DNA from: Melanocharis versteri
Lineage: Eukaryota > Chordata > Aves > Passeriformes > Melanocharitidae
Reading direction: 5' to 3'
Length of the DNA stretch: 64,000 bases
Assembly: GCA_013397845.1 (NCBI GenBank)
Contig: VZTG01005432.1
Span: 891,299 to 955,298 of the forward strand
Positions 12,201-23,239 of the stretch are shown here, one piece after another; position 1 is the stretch's first letter; every line of letters starts with the position of its first letter. The translations under genes and the position numbers were made by a program. The notes beneath the pieces are model-generated. The model searched no databases. It was not told the DNA's origin and was given only the letters and a program-made list of their open reading frames with translations.

Positions 12201-13104
12201 CAGTGCACCATGACCTGAATAGCTCTGTGGTTAAAAGACAGACCAAACTGGGAGGAATTTCAGCCAAGGCAGGAATCTTGTTCAGTTACACCAACACTGT
12301 GAGCTTTCTGAGCACTGTGGGAGGAATGGTTTGAACAGTTTAGGTGCTTGCAATATTTTATCAAATGGGGCTATGCAGGTTAATACGACACACTGGTGCT
12401 GCCCATATGCAAGTGGAGATTAGGAGTAGGAGGTTGCAGTGGGTGAGGTCTGAAGTTTGTTGGAAAGCAAATGGGAGAATGGCCAAAAGACAGGTTAAGC
12501 TGTAGTTGTGTGTTCTTTACCTTGAAAGAAATCTGAGTTGAATGTGGCAAAGAAAACCACCACTGAGGGGATTCAGAGAACAGGAATCATACAAGTCAGG
12601 TTGACAGGGAAATTAACTTGATTAATAGTGACTGGATGTTTTGCAAAATGTTCTCTAGTAGGTCAAAACACTTTTAATGCTAATGTAATAACTCAAGTGA
12701 TTTGTTACTTGCTCAGCCTATAATGCACATATGCAACTTTGGCTTTTTCTTTATGCTGTCTGCAGGGAAAGGAAGTAAATAAGCCTGAGTCGTCTCCTCT
12801 TTATATCTGGAATCCCTTTGAACAAGACCTTAATATCAGCAAGAATGTTAATCAGCCACAGCTGGAGAAATTTATAGCTGTGGCCAGAGAAAGTGCCTGG
12901 ATTTTACAGAAGGAAGATAAAACTCAGCAAATGATCAATAAAGAACCTTGGGGACTGGCAGATCTACTGATACCATTTGGAAAAAGTAATTCCAGCAAGA
13001 TGAAGAATAGGATGAAAGGAATAGGAAGTGAAACAATCAGAAGCCTCTTGGACTCTTTAAAGTTAAATAATGCAAACAGTCAACAAAAAGCAGTGGGAAA
13101 ATAA
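1..13104 (+). CDS. MTPAP: MTPAP, mitochondrial poly(A) polymerase (5'-truncated, exons 1-9)
   Basis: Nine exon pieces join in phase: 1-24, 1783-1955, 2497-2730, 3048-3272, 6998-7209, 9404-9630, 10820-10912, 11010-11083 and 12766-13104. All introns are GT-AG. The joined product is about 532 residues with no internal stop; the human protein is 582, so about 50 N-terminal residues, including the mitochondrial targeting signal, lie upstream. Known role of the family: this non-canonical polymerase adds 3' poly(A) to mitochondrial mRNAs in the matrix, acting as a dimer. Order of parts (partial numbering): RNA-binding-like (RL) domain about 10-95; helical linker; nucleotidyltransferase domain with FGSSVNTFGKLGSDVDMF, giving catalytic Asp201 and Asp203; third catalytic Asp283 in FQCDL; conserved WITNFSLTMMV and RRSPPIIPTLD segments; then the PAP-associated domain with PLYIWNPFE and NISKNV. 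The catalytic triad is intact, so the gene appears functional. Identification rests on recalled similarity to vertebrate MTPAP across every exon. Confidence 0.96.
25..1782 (+). other. MTPAP intron 1
   Basis: Donor gtaggg at 25 and acceptor ttcttctcacag ending at 1782; phase 1. Beyond the CpG-rich first ~260 bases it is AT-rich with T-tracts (for example around 1575-1650). I recognise no repeat family or RNA gene in it. The open frames here (1034-1243, 1428-1763) have no recognisable similarity. Confidence 0.85.
1783..1955 (+). CDS. MTPAP: MTPAP exon 2 (RL domain, first half)
   Basis: Enters in phase 1 and leaves in phase 0 (FFENC|GIS). It encodes the basic linker STRKKTFAEVQTERLDQAER, then the beta-strand TVLIKCPSKINEKKLLQYL and the start of the RNA-binding-like fold. 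In the family this N-terminal RL domain contributes to dimer formation and RNA contact. The donor is tgt|gtaagt, a perfect consensus. Confidence 0.94.
1956..2496 (+). other. MTPAP intron 2
   Basis: 541 bp, phase 0, gtaagt at the 5' end and a T-rich tract ending in ttttag at the 3' end. AT-rich; no repeat or RNA gene recognised. Confidence 0.85.
2497..2730 (+). CDS. MTPAP: MTPAP exon 3 (RL domain, second half, and linker)
   Basis: 78 codons, phase 0 at both ends. It starts GISALIEFSEKSSIASLQ, matching the second half of the RL fold (human GLYAVVEF...), then VVPFKSRLFTFTLKN, a less conserved Ser/His-rich linker, and KDLIEKLCLADS leading to the catalytic domain. Acceptor ttttag|ggc; donor agc|gtaagt. 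Confidence 0.94.
2731..3047 (+). other. MTPAP intron 3
   Basis: 317 bp, strongly AT-rich, phase 0, gtaagt ... gaactag. Nothing else seen in it. Confidence 0.85.
3048..3272 (+). CDS. MTPAP: MTPAP exon 4 (catalytic core, two metal-binding Asp)
   Basis: 75 codons, phase 0. It contains the helical segment LNEYQLTEENIRLRFLAC followed by the polymerase-beta-like nucleotidyltransferase signature FGSSVNTFGKLGSDVDMF. The G-S pair and the D-x-D pair (codons 3219-3221 and 3225-3227) are the nucleotide- and metal-binding residues of this superfamily, and both are intact. The donor is atg|gtaaga. The tail RDTGKHATKM is in a segment that varies between species. Confidence 0.96.
3273..6997 (+). other. MTPAP intron 4 (largest intron)
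   Basis: 3.7 kb, phase 0, gtaaga ... gtgttag. AT-rich with a short alternating TA/CA stretch near 3797-3822. No CR1, LTR or RNA gene is recognised. The short open frames in it (3496-3705, 5666-5848, 5896-6102) look like chance. Confidence 0.85.
6998..7209 (+). CDS. MTPAP: MTPAP exon 5 (third catalytic Asp)
   Basis: 70 codons plus 2 bases. It begins KKGPFEMEYQ and carries RILSVIGDCLDNFGPGC, VQKILNARCPLVKF and FQCDLSVSN. The Asp in FQCDL (codon 7190-7192) is the third carboxylate of the active site; the family keeps a CDL motif here. The donor is cag|gtgaga; the split codon with exon 6 reads Ser (ag+c). Confidence 0.96.
7677..7721. repeat. (GGCAA)n pentanucleotide microsatellite
   Basis: About nine near-perfect copies of a 5-bp unit (aaggc/ggcaa), with one a-for-g change in the third copy (caaag). 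It lies directly before a CpG-rich patch in MTPAP intron 5. Likely length-polymorphic, as with such repeats generally. Confidence 0.92.
7760..7774 (+). promoter_or_regulatory. CTCF-type insulator motif in MTPAP intron 5
   Basis: The bases ccgctagggggcgcc match the well-known vertebrate CTCF core (CCASYAGRKGGCRS-like) at nearly every position, with g in place of the usual a at the third base. It sits in a short CpG-rich patch (~7720-7810) inside an otherwise AT-rich intron. The sequence match is direct; binding is inferred. CpG dinucleotides within the core would make binding methylation-sensitive if it occurs. Confidence 0.6.
7978..8262 (+). mobile_element. CR1 LINE fragment, 3' end
   Basis: The phrases gacaggaacc...gaatggcct, gatttaggttggatattagg, agaagctttttgacaat, and gggtcccttccaactcagaat followed by the terminal attttgtgattctgtga octamer-like tail are the classic 3' end of avian CR1. 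It is 5'-truncated, as most CR1 copies are, and in the same direction as MTPAP. It has no coding capacity left. Confidence 0.9.
9228..9270 (+). mobile_element. short CR1 3'-tail remnant next to exon 6
   Basis: The stretch ttcctacccaaaccattctactattctatgattct matches the last ~35 bases of CR1 (ccttccaacccaaa...attctatgattct). It ends about 130 bases before the exon 6 acceptor. Short and diverged, so the call is tentative. Confidence 0.6.
9404..9630 (+). CDS. MTPAP: MTPAP exon 6 (end of catalytic domain / start of central domain)
   Basis: It encodes IATRSSELLYIYGCLDSRV, then RALVFTIRCWARVHGL, WITNFSLTMMVMFFLQRR and PPIIPTLDQLKELA. This is the most conserved block of the MTPAP/non-canonical poly(A) polymerase family, where the central domain contacts the nucleotide. 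It enters in phase 2 and leaves in phase 1. The donor is gcag|gtaggc; reading past it gives a short spurious extension. Confidence 0.96.
9631..10819 (+). other. MTPAP intron 6
   Basis: 1.2 kb, phase 1, gtaggc ... tttctttcag. AT-rich, with T-runs (for example near 9928-9945). No repeat family recognised. Confidence 0.85.
10820..10912 (+). CDS. MTPAP: MTPAP exon 7
   Basis: 30 full codons plus split codons at both ends. It encodes GEKDKHIIGGYDCSFVSDL and RKIKPTKNTETL, matching the family's D-x-C-x-F-V-x-DL...IKP...NTETL block in the PAP-associated region. The donor ttg|gtaggt is followed four bases later by a second possible donor (gtaaat); only the first keeps the frame. Confidence 0.94.
10913..11009 (+). 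other. MTPAP intron 7 (97 bp)
   Basis: A very short intron, close to the vertebrate minimum, phase 1, with a T-rich tract and ttccctcag acceptor. Confidence 0.9.
11010..11083 (+). CDS. MTPAP: MTPAP exon 8
   Basis: A small exon encoding D(split)VLLCEFFEYFGNFDFRKNS then INLRK. The EFFEYFGNF block is characteristic of the PAP-associated domain of MTPAP. Too short to appear as an open frame of its own; found from phase and splice sites (ccctcag|at ... aaag|gtaaat). Confidence 0.94.
11084..12765 (+). other. MTPAP intron 8
   Basis: 1.7 kb, phase 0, gtaaat ... gctgtctgcag. No repeat family recognised. Around 11556-11607 ctgcagt recurs three times within ~50 bases, probably chance. The open frames at 11331-11555, 11652-11840 and 11906-12142 are unsupported. 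Confidence 0.85.
12766..13104 (+). CDS. MTPAP: MTPAP exon 9 (C-terminus, stop)
   Basis: 112 codons plus taa. It begins GKEVNKPESSPLYIWNPFEQ, then DLNISKNVNQPQLEKFI and ARESAWILQKEDK, which match the human C-terminal part of the PAP-associated domain almost position for position. It then has a less conserved Lys/Asn-rich tail (KSNSSKMKNRMKGIG... to QQKAVGK). The acceptor is tctgcag|gga. The tail ends slightly earlier than the human one, which carries a few more residues. Confidence 0.96.
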   Translation, partial: GKEVNKPESSPLYIWNPFEQDLNISKNVNQPQLEKFIAVARESAWILQKEDKTQQMINKEPWGLADLLIPFGKSNSSKMKNRMKGIGSETIRSLLDSLKLNNANSQQKAVGK

Positions 13105-13660
13105 CTTTAAGCACAGAAACACAGTAGCTAATATTATAATATTCTGTTTTAGGAATTGAATGTGACATGCAGTCCAAAGAACATTACTTTTTAATATTTC
13201 TATTATGGGGAATGGAGAATCAAGCAATCTCTGTTTTTCATCGTGATGATTTTTGTACAGGTCTGCTTTCTTTCTGTACATTTTTCTCCTCCTTACTCCT
13301 CACTTTTCCATCTGTTTTATGAATGAAGAGTATTCAAATGTAAGTTTTACAGATGCATTTTGGAAGTAGCCTTCAGTTGGGCACTCTTCTGTAAAAAAGG
13401 CTGACAGGAGCAGTATGGGAAAAAGCCTTTGGGAATTCTCTTGGCTAGCATACAAACGATATGCTAATTAAAAGCTCAAGAAACAACCACCTTTCCATGA
13501 AACCACAGTCTGAATGAAGATAAATGTGTTGGAACCATTGTTTCCAATCCAGTCATATTTTGGAAGCCAGTAAAACCGAAGTGCATGTATCTATTTGTGT
13601 AATTGTTTTCCATTCATGTAGATAGTGCCAAGACAAAATAAAGAGAATGGAATTAGATAG
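13105..13660 (+). other. MTPAP 3' UTR
   Basis: Non-coding sequence between the stop and a likely cleavage site ~20 bases after an aataaa hexamer. AT-rich with no repeat. The exact cleavage point is inferred. Confidence 0.6.
13637..13642 (+). terminator. Poly(A) signal AATAAA of MTPAP
   Basis: A canonical aataaa about 535 bases after the stop, followed at ~13,661-13,676 by a GU-rich stretch (gtagggtgtgcagttt) of the kind that binds CstF. It is the first canonical hexamer after the stop that I noticed. Longer 3' UTR forms ending further downstream cannot be excluded. Confidence 0.6.
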
Positions 13661-13669
13661 TAGGGTGTG

Positions 13670-16600
13670 CAGTTTCATAAAGCATTGCACCACCACAGCT
13701 CTCCAAGGATAGTGCCACTGACAAGTGGGTTTGCTCTTGTGTTTACCACCTGATTTCAAATGTCTTTAGTCAACTCTCCTTTGTTCTCTCTGCCGAGGAC
13801 TGGTCCCCACCCACACTTGTTTCTTATTTTGCCTTCAGCTTCACTTTAAACCTGTATTTCAGGTTCAGGCAGGGGTTCTTGTATGCCCTTCTTCCTTCAT
13901 CACTCTCCCCAAAGCTGCTGCCTACTAGGTGACATGAAAGCATTCCTGCAGAGGGATCTGTCCTAGGCAGAGAGTCTTGATTTCATGTATTATGCTGGAG
14001 TCCTGTTCCCAGTCTTGCCTTGGTTTTCAGATATTCAGCAGAACAGTGACTGTCCCCCTTCCAGATCAGTTGGGCCAGCAGAGTCAATGCTTTTTATTGA
14101 CTTAAAACATTGAGTGCTCTTTGCATCTGCCACAAAAAGGAGTCTTTTCAGAGGAAGGGGGAGAGGAGAGGCAAGGAAGGAAATGGGAAATGGAGAGCAG
14201 GCAAGTATCAAACTTTAAAAGTACATTTGTGGGTATTTCACCTGTCCAGTTTGAGAGCCACTCATGCATTAAGACTAAATGGTAGCACTGTTAGCAGTTC
14301 TACAGAGCGTTTTCTTTATTCTTAACAGAAACTCTGTAAAGGAAATTACTGTATTCAGAGATAATCATATAGATGCAACATCAGCCTTTATGATTACTGT
14401 TTCAGTTTCAGTACTTGTAGATTCTTTAATGTTGCAGTGGTATATGATCTTGTGTAGACTTTTTTCTAATGGTGTGATCTGAACAATTTATAAGTGTGTT
14501 TTTTCTCTGATACATTATTTATTGGAAATACGATAATACATACTTCCAAGTACTTGTAAAAACTGGGCAAGGAAGGAGTATCTTCTAGGAGTTGGCAAAC
14601 TAAAGGGTTAAACATTCAGGTCAACTCCATAATAGTTTATTCAGAGTTTAAAATAATACTCATAAGTGTTCATTTCTGATTCATAAATGTTTTTTTAAAT
14701 AATGGCTCACATAGTAATTATCTTGGTTGCTGAAATTAATTCTCATATTAATTTCTTCAAGACTGAGCCTTGAATTTGAAACTTAGTTTTCTACTTAAAT
14801 CCTGATATTAGAACTTCTTTTTGGAGGCTAGTATGAAGTTTATTGTAATTTGCTATTGGTGCAAACCCGAAGTCTTTGATAGCAAGCTTCACACAGATGC
14901 TGTAAGGAGTCTGCTGCTACCTTAATCTTTACAGGACCTAGAGGTACATTTCCTGCTGTTTACCCAGGAATAGACTGTGTAGCTTCTTGAAGATTAGGGC
15001 AGTAACTTGAGTACTTTTGAATTTTCTTTTTTTGACATTAACCAAATGGGTAATAGTGTAATAATAAGAATATGGGTTACCAGGGACAGAAGCATGCAGC
15101 AGAACTGTGACAGTGTGTACCTAATTGCATTATAGTCACAGTGATCCACTAACATAGGTAGGAAATATTTTATATGGATTTTGGCACATAGGCACAGGAC
15201 ACCTGTAGACAAATAACAATTTTGTATTTTGGTTATATGGTTGAGCCATGCTGAAGCACAAGCTTAATTTGTAAATGGTTATAGATGTTCAAGCTGCTTA
15301 GTATTCCTTAAAAGGCAAGGCAGCACATGGTTACTGTACATGCAGCGCCTTTCAGCATCACTTTTCTGTTTAGACTGCTTGTCCCTTTTGGGAATAGTTC
15401 TGAACCCTTGTCATGGCTTCAGGCCAATTTCTGAAAAGAGGAGAAAGAAGCCAAAAGCAGTGTTGTAGCAGTGGAATGCACAGGTTATTTTTTCAGATAT
15501 CTACAAGCCGAGGGAGCTGGTGACCAGGGAGCTGAAGCCTAGAGGCTTCAAGGATCAGCTCTTGTTGGTGATGTAAAGAAGCCCAGCAGGAAGCTTTCCA
15601 GAGGAGGCTGGAGCTGGAGGGCTGACCATGAGCTTCCCTAGAGTATGAGCTATGTCTGGAGAAGAGCTGAGTGAAATTGAAGCCACCTGTGGGAAGAGAA
15701 CCAAGGCTTGAGGGGGTGTATTTATCAAATCAAGAGAGGTGGTATGATTATCATTTCCTGAGGGCAGCAGTCTTACATTGAAGATATTTAGAAACCATCA
15801 ATATGGTTCTGTCATTGAAAACAAGAGCTGGATATATGTCAAGAAAGGACTATGATTATGATCTAGATTTGAGAGCTCACAATATGATCCAGAAACATGT
15901 AAACAATGTCTCTGCAAGAGCAAGGCAGTAAGTTTTAGTTACTTCTCAAACTTGGTGCTGATCTGCTCTATTGTATGGTGGGGCTGTTTGGGAGGTCACA
16001 GGTAAGGAACACCAGTGAATTAAACGCAGTTTTGCCTCTCTGCCCCGTTCCCTTGCTGGAAGTACTTTTTAGTGCAAGTCTCACATTTCCTGGCTCTTAA
16101 ATGGTTAGGGAAACTGAAAACATTTGGAAGTTCCTTGTCCTGAGAAAATACGCTTTGGGATATTAACTTCAAAGTTAACATTTGTTGCCAGGGATTTTTA
16201 TTTTTATTTCCCTAGATGTTTGATGCTCGCAAGTGTTGCAGGAATAGGTTCTGCTGCAACTGCCACTGTTCCTCATTCCTCTGTAACTTCCTGGAAATCT
16301 GCAGCCTTGGCCTACAATTGACTCCTGCGTGTGCATCCTAGTGCCATGCTTGTGAAGACACAAGCAGTAGTGTGGTACAGGATGCTGCTGCCCAGCAGAG
16401 CTTGTCCCACTTGAATCTGACACGTTTGTGGTGCTGTGTCACTTCTACGTCTAGAGCAGTCAGGCTCTCAGCTGCAACCTCGCTGTGCTCCATGCTTGTG
16501 CTGGGTCTCTGCTCATTGAGGAATTGTGTTCTTAGAACAGCAAGTCGTCCCTCATAGAAATATGCAAGTTCAATTTTTTTACACTCTCCAGAGATACAGG

Positions 16601-19600
16601 CTATGTTTTTGCTTAACAAAATTTTGAACCTTTGGAAAAAGAAAAGGTAGACAAAGAACTTCTATTTAAATAATTTTGCAAACAAACTAGTTAAAGATCC
16701 ATGCCACATTCAACTGAAGCAAGTTTAAGAGTTCCAGCCTGGGCGCTGCTTTGGAGATATGATGAATCAACAATTAGGATATTTTTCAAAGTAAAGTCAT
16801 CCTGTTCACTGGAAAGTTCTCTTCCAAATGCTTTCCCTTGCTTATCACAAAATTACCACCAAGGTTCTCTTCTGGTACAAAATTCTTCTAAACATCATGG
16901 GTAACTTGGGGTCAGTTTGTTTAAAACAAGGGTTAGGATTTATGTGAGGCCAACTTGTGCCTGGAGATAAAATCTCCTTCTCCATAAATCCTCTTAGTTG
17001 AAAGTCTTGATCCACTGCTTTTGCAGACCTGTTTCTCATACTTTCTTTAAGCAGAGGATTGGTTTGCTTTCTTTTGCAGGACCACCCTGCTTTTTTCACC
17101 CTTCCCGTTGTCTTTTCATTATATCTTTCTGATCTGATCTGTTAAAAAAATAGTATTTCATTTCCCCTAGTGTTTTGTGTACAAATAGTGAATACAGCTG
17201 TATTCAAGAAACAGGTAGTTTTCAAAAGGCAGTTCTCACATTGCAATGTAATTTTTTTTTAACTGCTTCTTCTCTTGTGTAGACTGAATCTCCATATTGC
17301 ATTTCCCATGGCTCGTAGAGGGATCAATTAGCTGGACTTGATGGGTCTCACTTTTATTGAGCATGTATTTTTGGGAAGTCTCTTCAGTAAAGAGACTTGT
17401 TTAACATGGTCTGTTGTATTAGAAAGCAGAAGTTCCCTGCAAATTTTTGAGAGGCGCTCTACCCTTCAGGATTATTTCTGTTTTCTCTTGTTGTTATGGG
17501 GAAAACCATGTTCAATTTGTTTCACAGGATGACTTCAGAGGTAGGTTTTTGTTCCCATGCTGGGCTCTCTTGTGCATACAGATTTGTAGTCAATGTAAAC
17601 AGTGCAGCCCTGTACAGGAATTTTGCATGGAACAACTCCCAGAATATGTCTTGTAGGTATGCTCACAGCCCAACAGGGGAGGTAAAAGCCCCAAAAATTA
17701 CTAAGGCATAGCCTCTCATTTGTGGTGCTGACTCCACAAGATGGAACAATTTCCATAATTCTGTATTGCTTTTTCTCATGTTGGACAGAGGAAAAACATT
17801 GCTTTCCTGCAGAGAAAAGGTAAACATGTTAGAAGTTGGATTGTTGGGGTGAAGAACTGTAGTACTTACATTCTTTCTGAATATTTCTATCTTAAGTTTG
17901 GTTTTCTAAAACCCTTCTCTAGGAGCTATGTCTAGAGATTTTCAGGACGGGAGAAAGAACTAGGAGAATACATAGAGGCTTCATATTTCAGGTAATCAGA
18001 TAAGTGGTACTTACTATTAGATTAATTATCAAAAGTAATTATATAGGAGAAGGTAACAATGTAACAATCTGGCAATATCAAGTATCACTGCCTTGTCTCT
18101 TTGAACCAGTTTTCCTGCCTGAATTTTCTGTAGTCCACTGGTGCACTACTTTTATAGAGGGATGGGATTTCGGAGAGCATACTGAATGGAAACTACCGTA
18201 TCCAATACATGGGAAGGTGAGTACTTAGCCATTGCAGTAGATAAAGAGAAGCATTACCAACTCTGTCATGAAATAAGATTCAGAGATTTTTTTACTCCAG
18301 GAATAAAATAGATAGAATTGTTCTGTGAATCTTTAGGTGATTCATAGTTCTTCCTTTTGAAAATTATCTTTGGACACCAATTAAAAGAGGGTTTGCTGTA
18401 ATTGCTTGATATCTGAGCTTGCAAAGTAAGGTCTCATTTGAAATGACCATGATCTATTTTGTTGAGACATTAAAGACCTTAGTGACTACAGTTCTGCTCT
18501 AAACCCCATGTTTAAGAGGGTTTGCATTGCAGTTGGCTTATGAATCTGGAATATTATCATTTTCAGTTATCCTAAGAATGCAGATGCTTACAGTTAGCAA
18601 CAGACTTTCACACTTCTGCCACTTAGGCTGCTATGATTTTAGTCCTTCTTTTTACTGTAGACAATATTTTCAATCTTTGAACTGTGTTGCAGCAATTAAT
18701 TTTATATTTCTTCTATCAGATAAATAATAAAGTAAAACCTGTCTTCTGTATTTGTTCAGTAAGTTACTGTTCCATTGTGCTGTTGAAGTCTTTGATAAGG
18801 TAAAGAATAACATAGCTGGTGCTTTTCTTCCTCAGATGCAGGCAGAGATACTACTGAAATGAGGATGCATTTCGAAGAGCAATGGTTTTGAAGGGTTGGT
18901 CTCTAAATGCCTCAGTCTACAGAGCTCACCAAAGAAGTAAGAAAATAAATCCCTGAAAAAGCCGATCTCATTGTCAGCCAGCTTCAACTCACCCAACAGA
19001 CATTTTTAACTTTGGGGATTTTCCAAACAGAACAAAGGTCAAAACAAATGCTATCAAGTCATGGTTGGAGATGGAGCGCTTCTTGCCTTCCAGAATTACT
19101 TTCTGATTAATAATTTGTTTAAGTAAATGGTGATCTGTGAAGAGTATGTCTCTGTCACTTACAAAACATGGTTTCTAATGAAGAGAGCAGAAATAACACT
19201 TTGGATGTCTGACAAACTCTGGGAGATATCTCTTAATAGGAAGAGAATTATTTTTTTCTAGCTAGATATCTAAAGTTCCTGAACCCTGCCCTGGCAAAAA
19301 ACTCACTTTTTATCCTTATAAATTATAAAGGGGGAATACAGGCATCTCTGTTTGTCTTGATTTAATTTTATCCCACATGTATAGGGTTACAAGTATGTGG
19401 CAGTTAGGCATAAGTGATAGGATTTTATGCTCCAAATGCTGGTAAGAGAGAAGCTTCAGATCACATAGGTTAATGCAGGCTTGATTCAAAGACACCTAGT
19501 CCAAATCTCCTACACTTTTTTAGACCCTACCCACCATTGCAGCAGAAGACCATAAATATTAACAACTGCCAGCTGCTCACTCCTGGTAGGGGCGACTTCC

Positions 19601-22600
19601 CCCAGGGTTAATCTTTCTAAGTCAATGGGGACCTTTAACTGCCAAGCTGACCTAGGGACTTCTGAAGCCTGAGAATACAAAGAATGGTTTGCCATCTTCA
19701 TGCCCCATTCCTAGCAAGACTTCTTTCCTCCTGAGTCCAGTAACAGCAGGACATATCCCTAAAATTCTTCTCAAATGCAGAAATAGTGAGCAATGATGCT
19801 ATAGCGTGGCCATTTCCTCAGATTTGTGCAATTTATGGGTTTGGGGATGTGTGCCCACATTTTTATCTAGCATCTTTATTCTGTTTTTCAAAAAAGATTG
19901 ATGAAATTTTTTTGTTGTTTTTGTTGTCCCTGGAGTTTAATAAGCTAGAGCTATCAGAGCTGTGCTTCACTTGTTCCCATGTTTTTCCTGGCAAAGAGCA
20001 AAATTCAGAGAGCTGAGCCTTTTTCTGCTGCATGTTTTTCTTTTCTGTGATAAACACGAAGTATGCAGTTGGTGTCATGAGAGTAGTAGGTGCAGGATTC
20101 AGCTGACACTTCCCAGCAGAAAAGTCTCCATCTTGCCAGGCCTTTGAGGAGACATGACAATGATTCATTTTGGTGATAACACAGTAGGAACACAAGTCCA
20201 ATTGTTTGCTATGTAGGTCAGAATGGGATATGTTGGCATCTCTGTTCTCAGACTTTACAAAGATGTCTGGGAATGGGAAGCATGACAGCAAAAAACCTAT
20301 TCTGATATAACTTAAATTGTTCTGCTGATGGAAGTAGCCTATGAACAGTTTGCTGTCAAATACTTGCTGTCTAGCTGGCAGAGCTGGATGTTGTCTATAT
20401 ATGAGGAGGTTTAATTTTTCACATTAAACAGCTCATTTACTCTTTACCCAAGCTCTGCAATTAAAGTCTGTCTCTGTGCCAAGGAGAAGGCCCTTACAAA
20501 TACTCAGTCGTGCTGTTCCAGTATGAGTTCCTTACAGTAGCTGATGTACATGTACATGATGTACTTAAAAATCTGAGGAAATTGACAGTTGACTTGGTTA
20601 GCTCAGGACCTTTCTTGCAGCCTTGTGCCTTTTAATGTCTTTGCTTCAGAGACTTGTTCAGCAGTCAGTTTGGGTTTTGCTTGTTCAGTCAAAACTGGCT
20701 TTGGGAATGTAATTTTTTGTAACACATTAAAACATTTTGCTGCACACCCCATTGCACATCATGCATGAAAACGACATGTCTTTTTATGGGAGTCTACCAG
20801 CTCTCCCCTGATGTCTGTTCCTTCCAGGAAAGCTTCTGGTTATTTAAGATGAAGAACAAAGCTCTTCTCTCTTTCCCTATGTGAGTGCTCCAATGGAGGG
20901 CCCTGGGACTGCTTTTGTTTGGTATGTTTGGATGGTGTCATGCACTCTGGGCCAGGCATGTCCCCTGGCTTGTGCCTGTGCAAACACCTCATGTTCTCAC
21001 TTCCAGGTTTGTCCCTCTGATCCTCTGTGTTCATCATCTACATAAACAGCAGCATTACTGCTAATTCTGCTCTATAGCTAGGAGAAGCTGAGGCACCTTC
21101 CTATTTTGGGGAGAACAACTCTTTCCCAAATGATGCCTCTCCTTTAAATTAACTGTCAGCTTCTTCTCATACCAGTGGGAGAAATGTGAAATACCTTACA
21201 GCATTGCTCAAATATATGTTGTGACAAACATTACAGCCAAAATTATACTTTTTTTAGGTTCCACACCACACACATTCAAAGAAAAATATTCTCTCCTTGT
21301 CACATGTCTCGAGAGCTGTATAGATTTTTGAAGCAGTTGGAGGTAGTGTTCCAAGATCAGAGATCAGACCATGTACCTTTTTTTTTTCTTCTTGAAAGAA
21401 GGAAATGAATCCCGATGGCTGGACATAATGTTGTCTGTGATCATACTTTGTCTTGGCATGTTTATTAGCACAATGTGGACTTTTATGAGATAGTTCTTCT
21501 CTCTATCAGTCCTAAGCATTTATAGCAATTACCTTCTCTGGGGTTCTGTTGGTTATCTTAGGAAAATCTGTCTCATACAGGAAAGATACCCAGTCAGGGG
21601 ATAATAAGTTTGAAATAACAATATGTGCCATGATTTGAAATTGCAGCACAGTTCAGAAGGGAAGTGGGTGGTAACTGATATTTTTATTTCAGCCTCATCA
21701 AAAGAATTCAGTTGAATCTATTTTTTTATTGTGGGTAAGGCTTATTTTAAAATAAAAAACAACTCAAAGAACAACCCAACAGGGAAGTCCTGTCTAAACC
21801 TGGCCAAAGGTGAGATTTCTCTTCTAAGAGGGCTAAAGCCCTAGACATTTTTTGTGGAAGTATCTGTAGCTTAATGCCTTTCCACAGTAGTCCATAGCTG
21901 AGGATCTTGATTGTTCTTGACTATGAAGAACAACATAAAGAATAATTATGGGAGGGGATCTTGATTTCTGCTACTGAGCTCTTATGTGATATGCATGCCA
22001 ACACAGAGCAGAGCAGCACATTCTGATACAGAGAAGCATCTGTATGTAAATGAACTTGAGTTTTCAAAGCGCTCCAGTGTTGAGTCCCAAAGCTTTTCAG
22101 CAACTTTGAAAATTCACTAAAAAAACCAATTACAGAATAGTTTATGCTGGGAAGAGGAAACGGAGCATGTCCTCTGCTGAAGCATCACGCTGTGATGAAT
22201 GGCCAGTAGGTCTGGTGAGCCAGTTGTCTGTTCCAGTTTGGTCTTTGTTCCTGTAAATGAGCCAGTGTATATCTGGAAGAACGGGAAGTTGTCTGGAAAC
22301 TTGATCCAACTGATCCAACAAATAGCTCAGTTGTTGCTGTGATAAAAGCATAGGATGACTATTTCAAATGTTTAAATAATGGTGATATTTTTAATTAAAT
22401 AAGTTATTATAACCTTCTTTAACACTGCCATCACTGTTTGTTGCTGAAATAAGTAAGAAAAAAGGAGTATAGATCATGCGCTACACTCTAATCTTTCCAT
22501 TTAAGTATCTCTAAAACCAGAATAAGAAGTAGCACAATAGGATAAAAAAACGTCTTTTGCTAAATCTTTATCACACACACTTTGACTGCCAGGCATAAAG

Positions 22601-23230
22601 ATTGTATTTAGATTTGGATGGTGTAATAATTGCTGTTATATTAGGCTATTTTTATATACATTTATTTAATGCACTAATCTAAATAAAGCTACTTTTAAGA
22701 AGTGCTAAGTTTGGTCTGATTCCTATAAAAATTAAGAGAAATGGAGTTCCCCCTTATTTCCTCCTTTGGCAGGAAGGGTGCAGCTGAGAAGATGCCCAAA
22801 ATCTCCACACTGTTCAAAGCTGGATTTCTCAGTTGCTCATGAAAAGTTTCTTGTTCCTCCCTCACACTTTTGAGGCATTTTATCCATATCTACATAAAAG
22901 ATTTTTTCTTAATTTTTTTTTTGCATTGATAATCAGTGGAGGCAGAGTAGGGGAATTTTCCTGTAATCAGTAAAAAATAAAAATATTAAATTCTGCTGTA
23001 GTCTAACCCCATGCAATTCTAGCACTACCAGAGAGCGACTGTGGCTATACCGCTTCATCCTGAGCGAAACCTGTCAACAGCAAAATGCGTGTGTTCTCTG
23101 GCGGCTCAGCGCAGGCTAAGACTTCAGAAAACACTGAAGACTTTACATTTCCCCATGCCTCTGGAGAGGAACTTGTGCTGCACCTTCATGAGCGACTTCT
23201 TGCACGCCCCTTCAGCCGAGGTTTGCACAC
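13670..23230. other. AT-rich intergenic sequence downstream of MTPAP
   Basis: About 9.5 kb without a recognisable exon, RNA gene or transposon. Open frames are short (the longest, 19863-20291 minus, is 142 codons) and show no family motif. A short palindromic run (tgtacatgtaca...gtac) lies near 20545-20566. The stretch at 14,120-14,200 is purine-rich. The composition is clearly more A+T-rich than the sequence after 23.2 kb. Confidence 0.6.
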
Positions 23231-23239
23231 TCTTTAGCT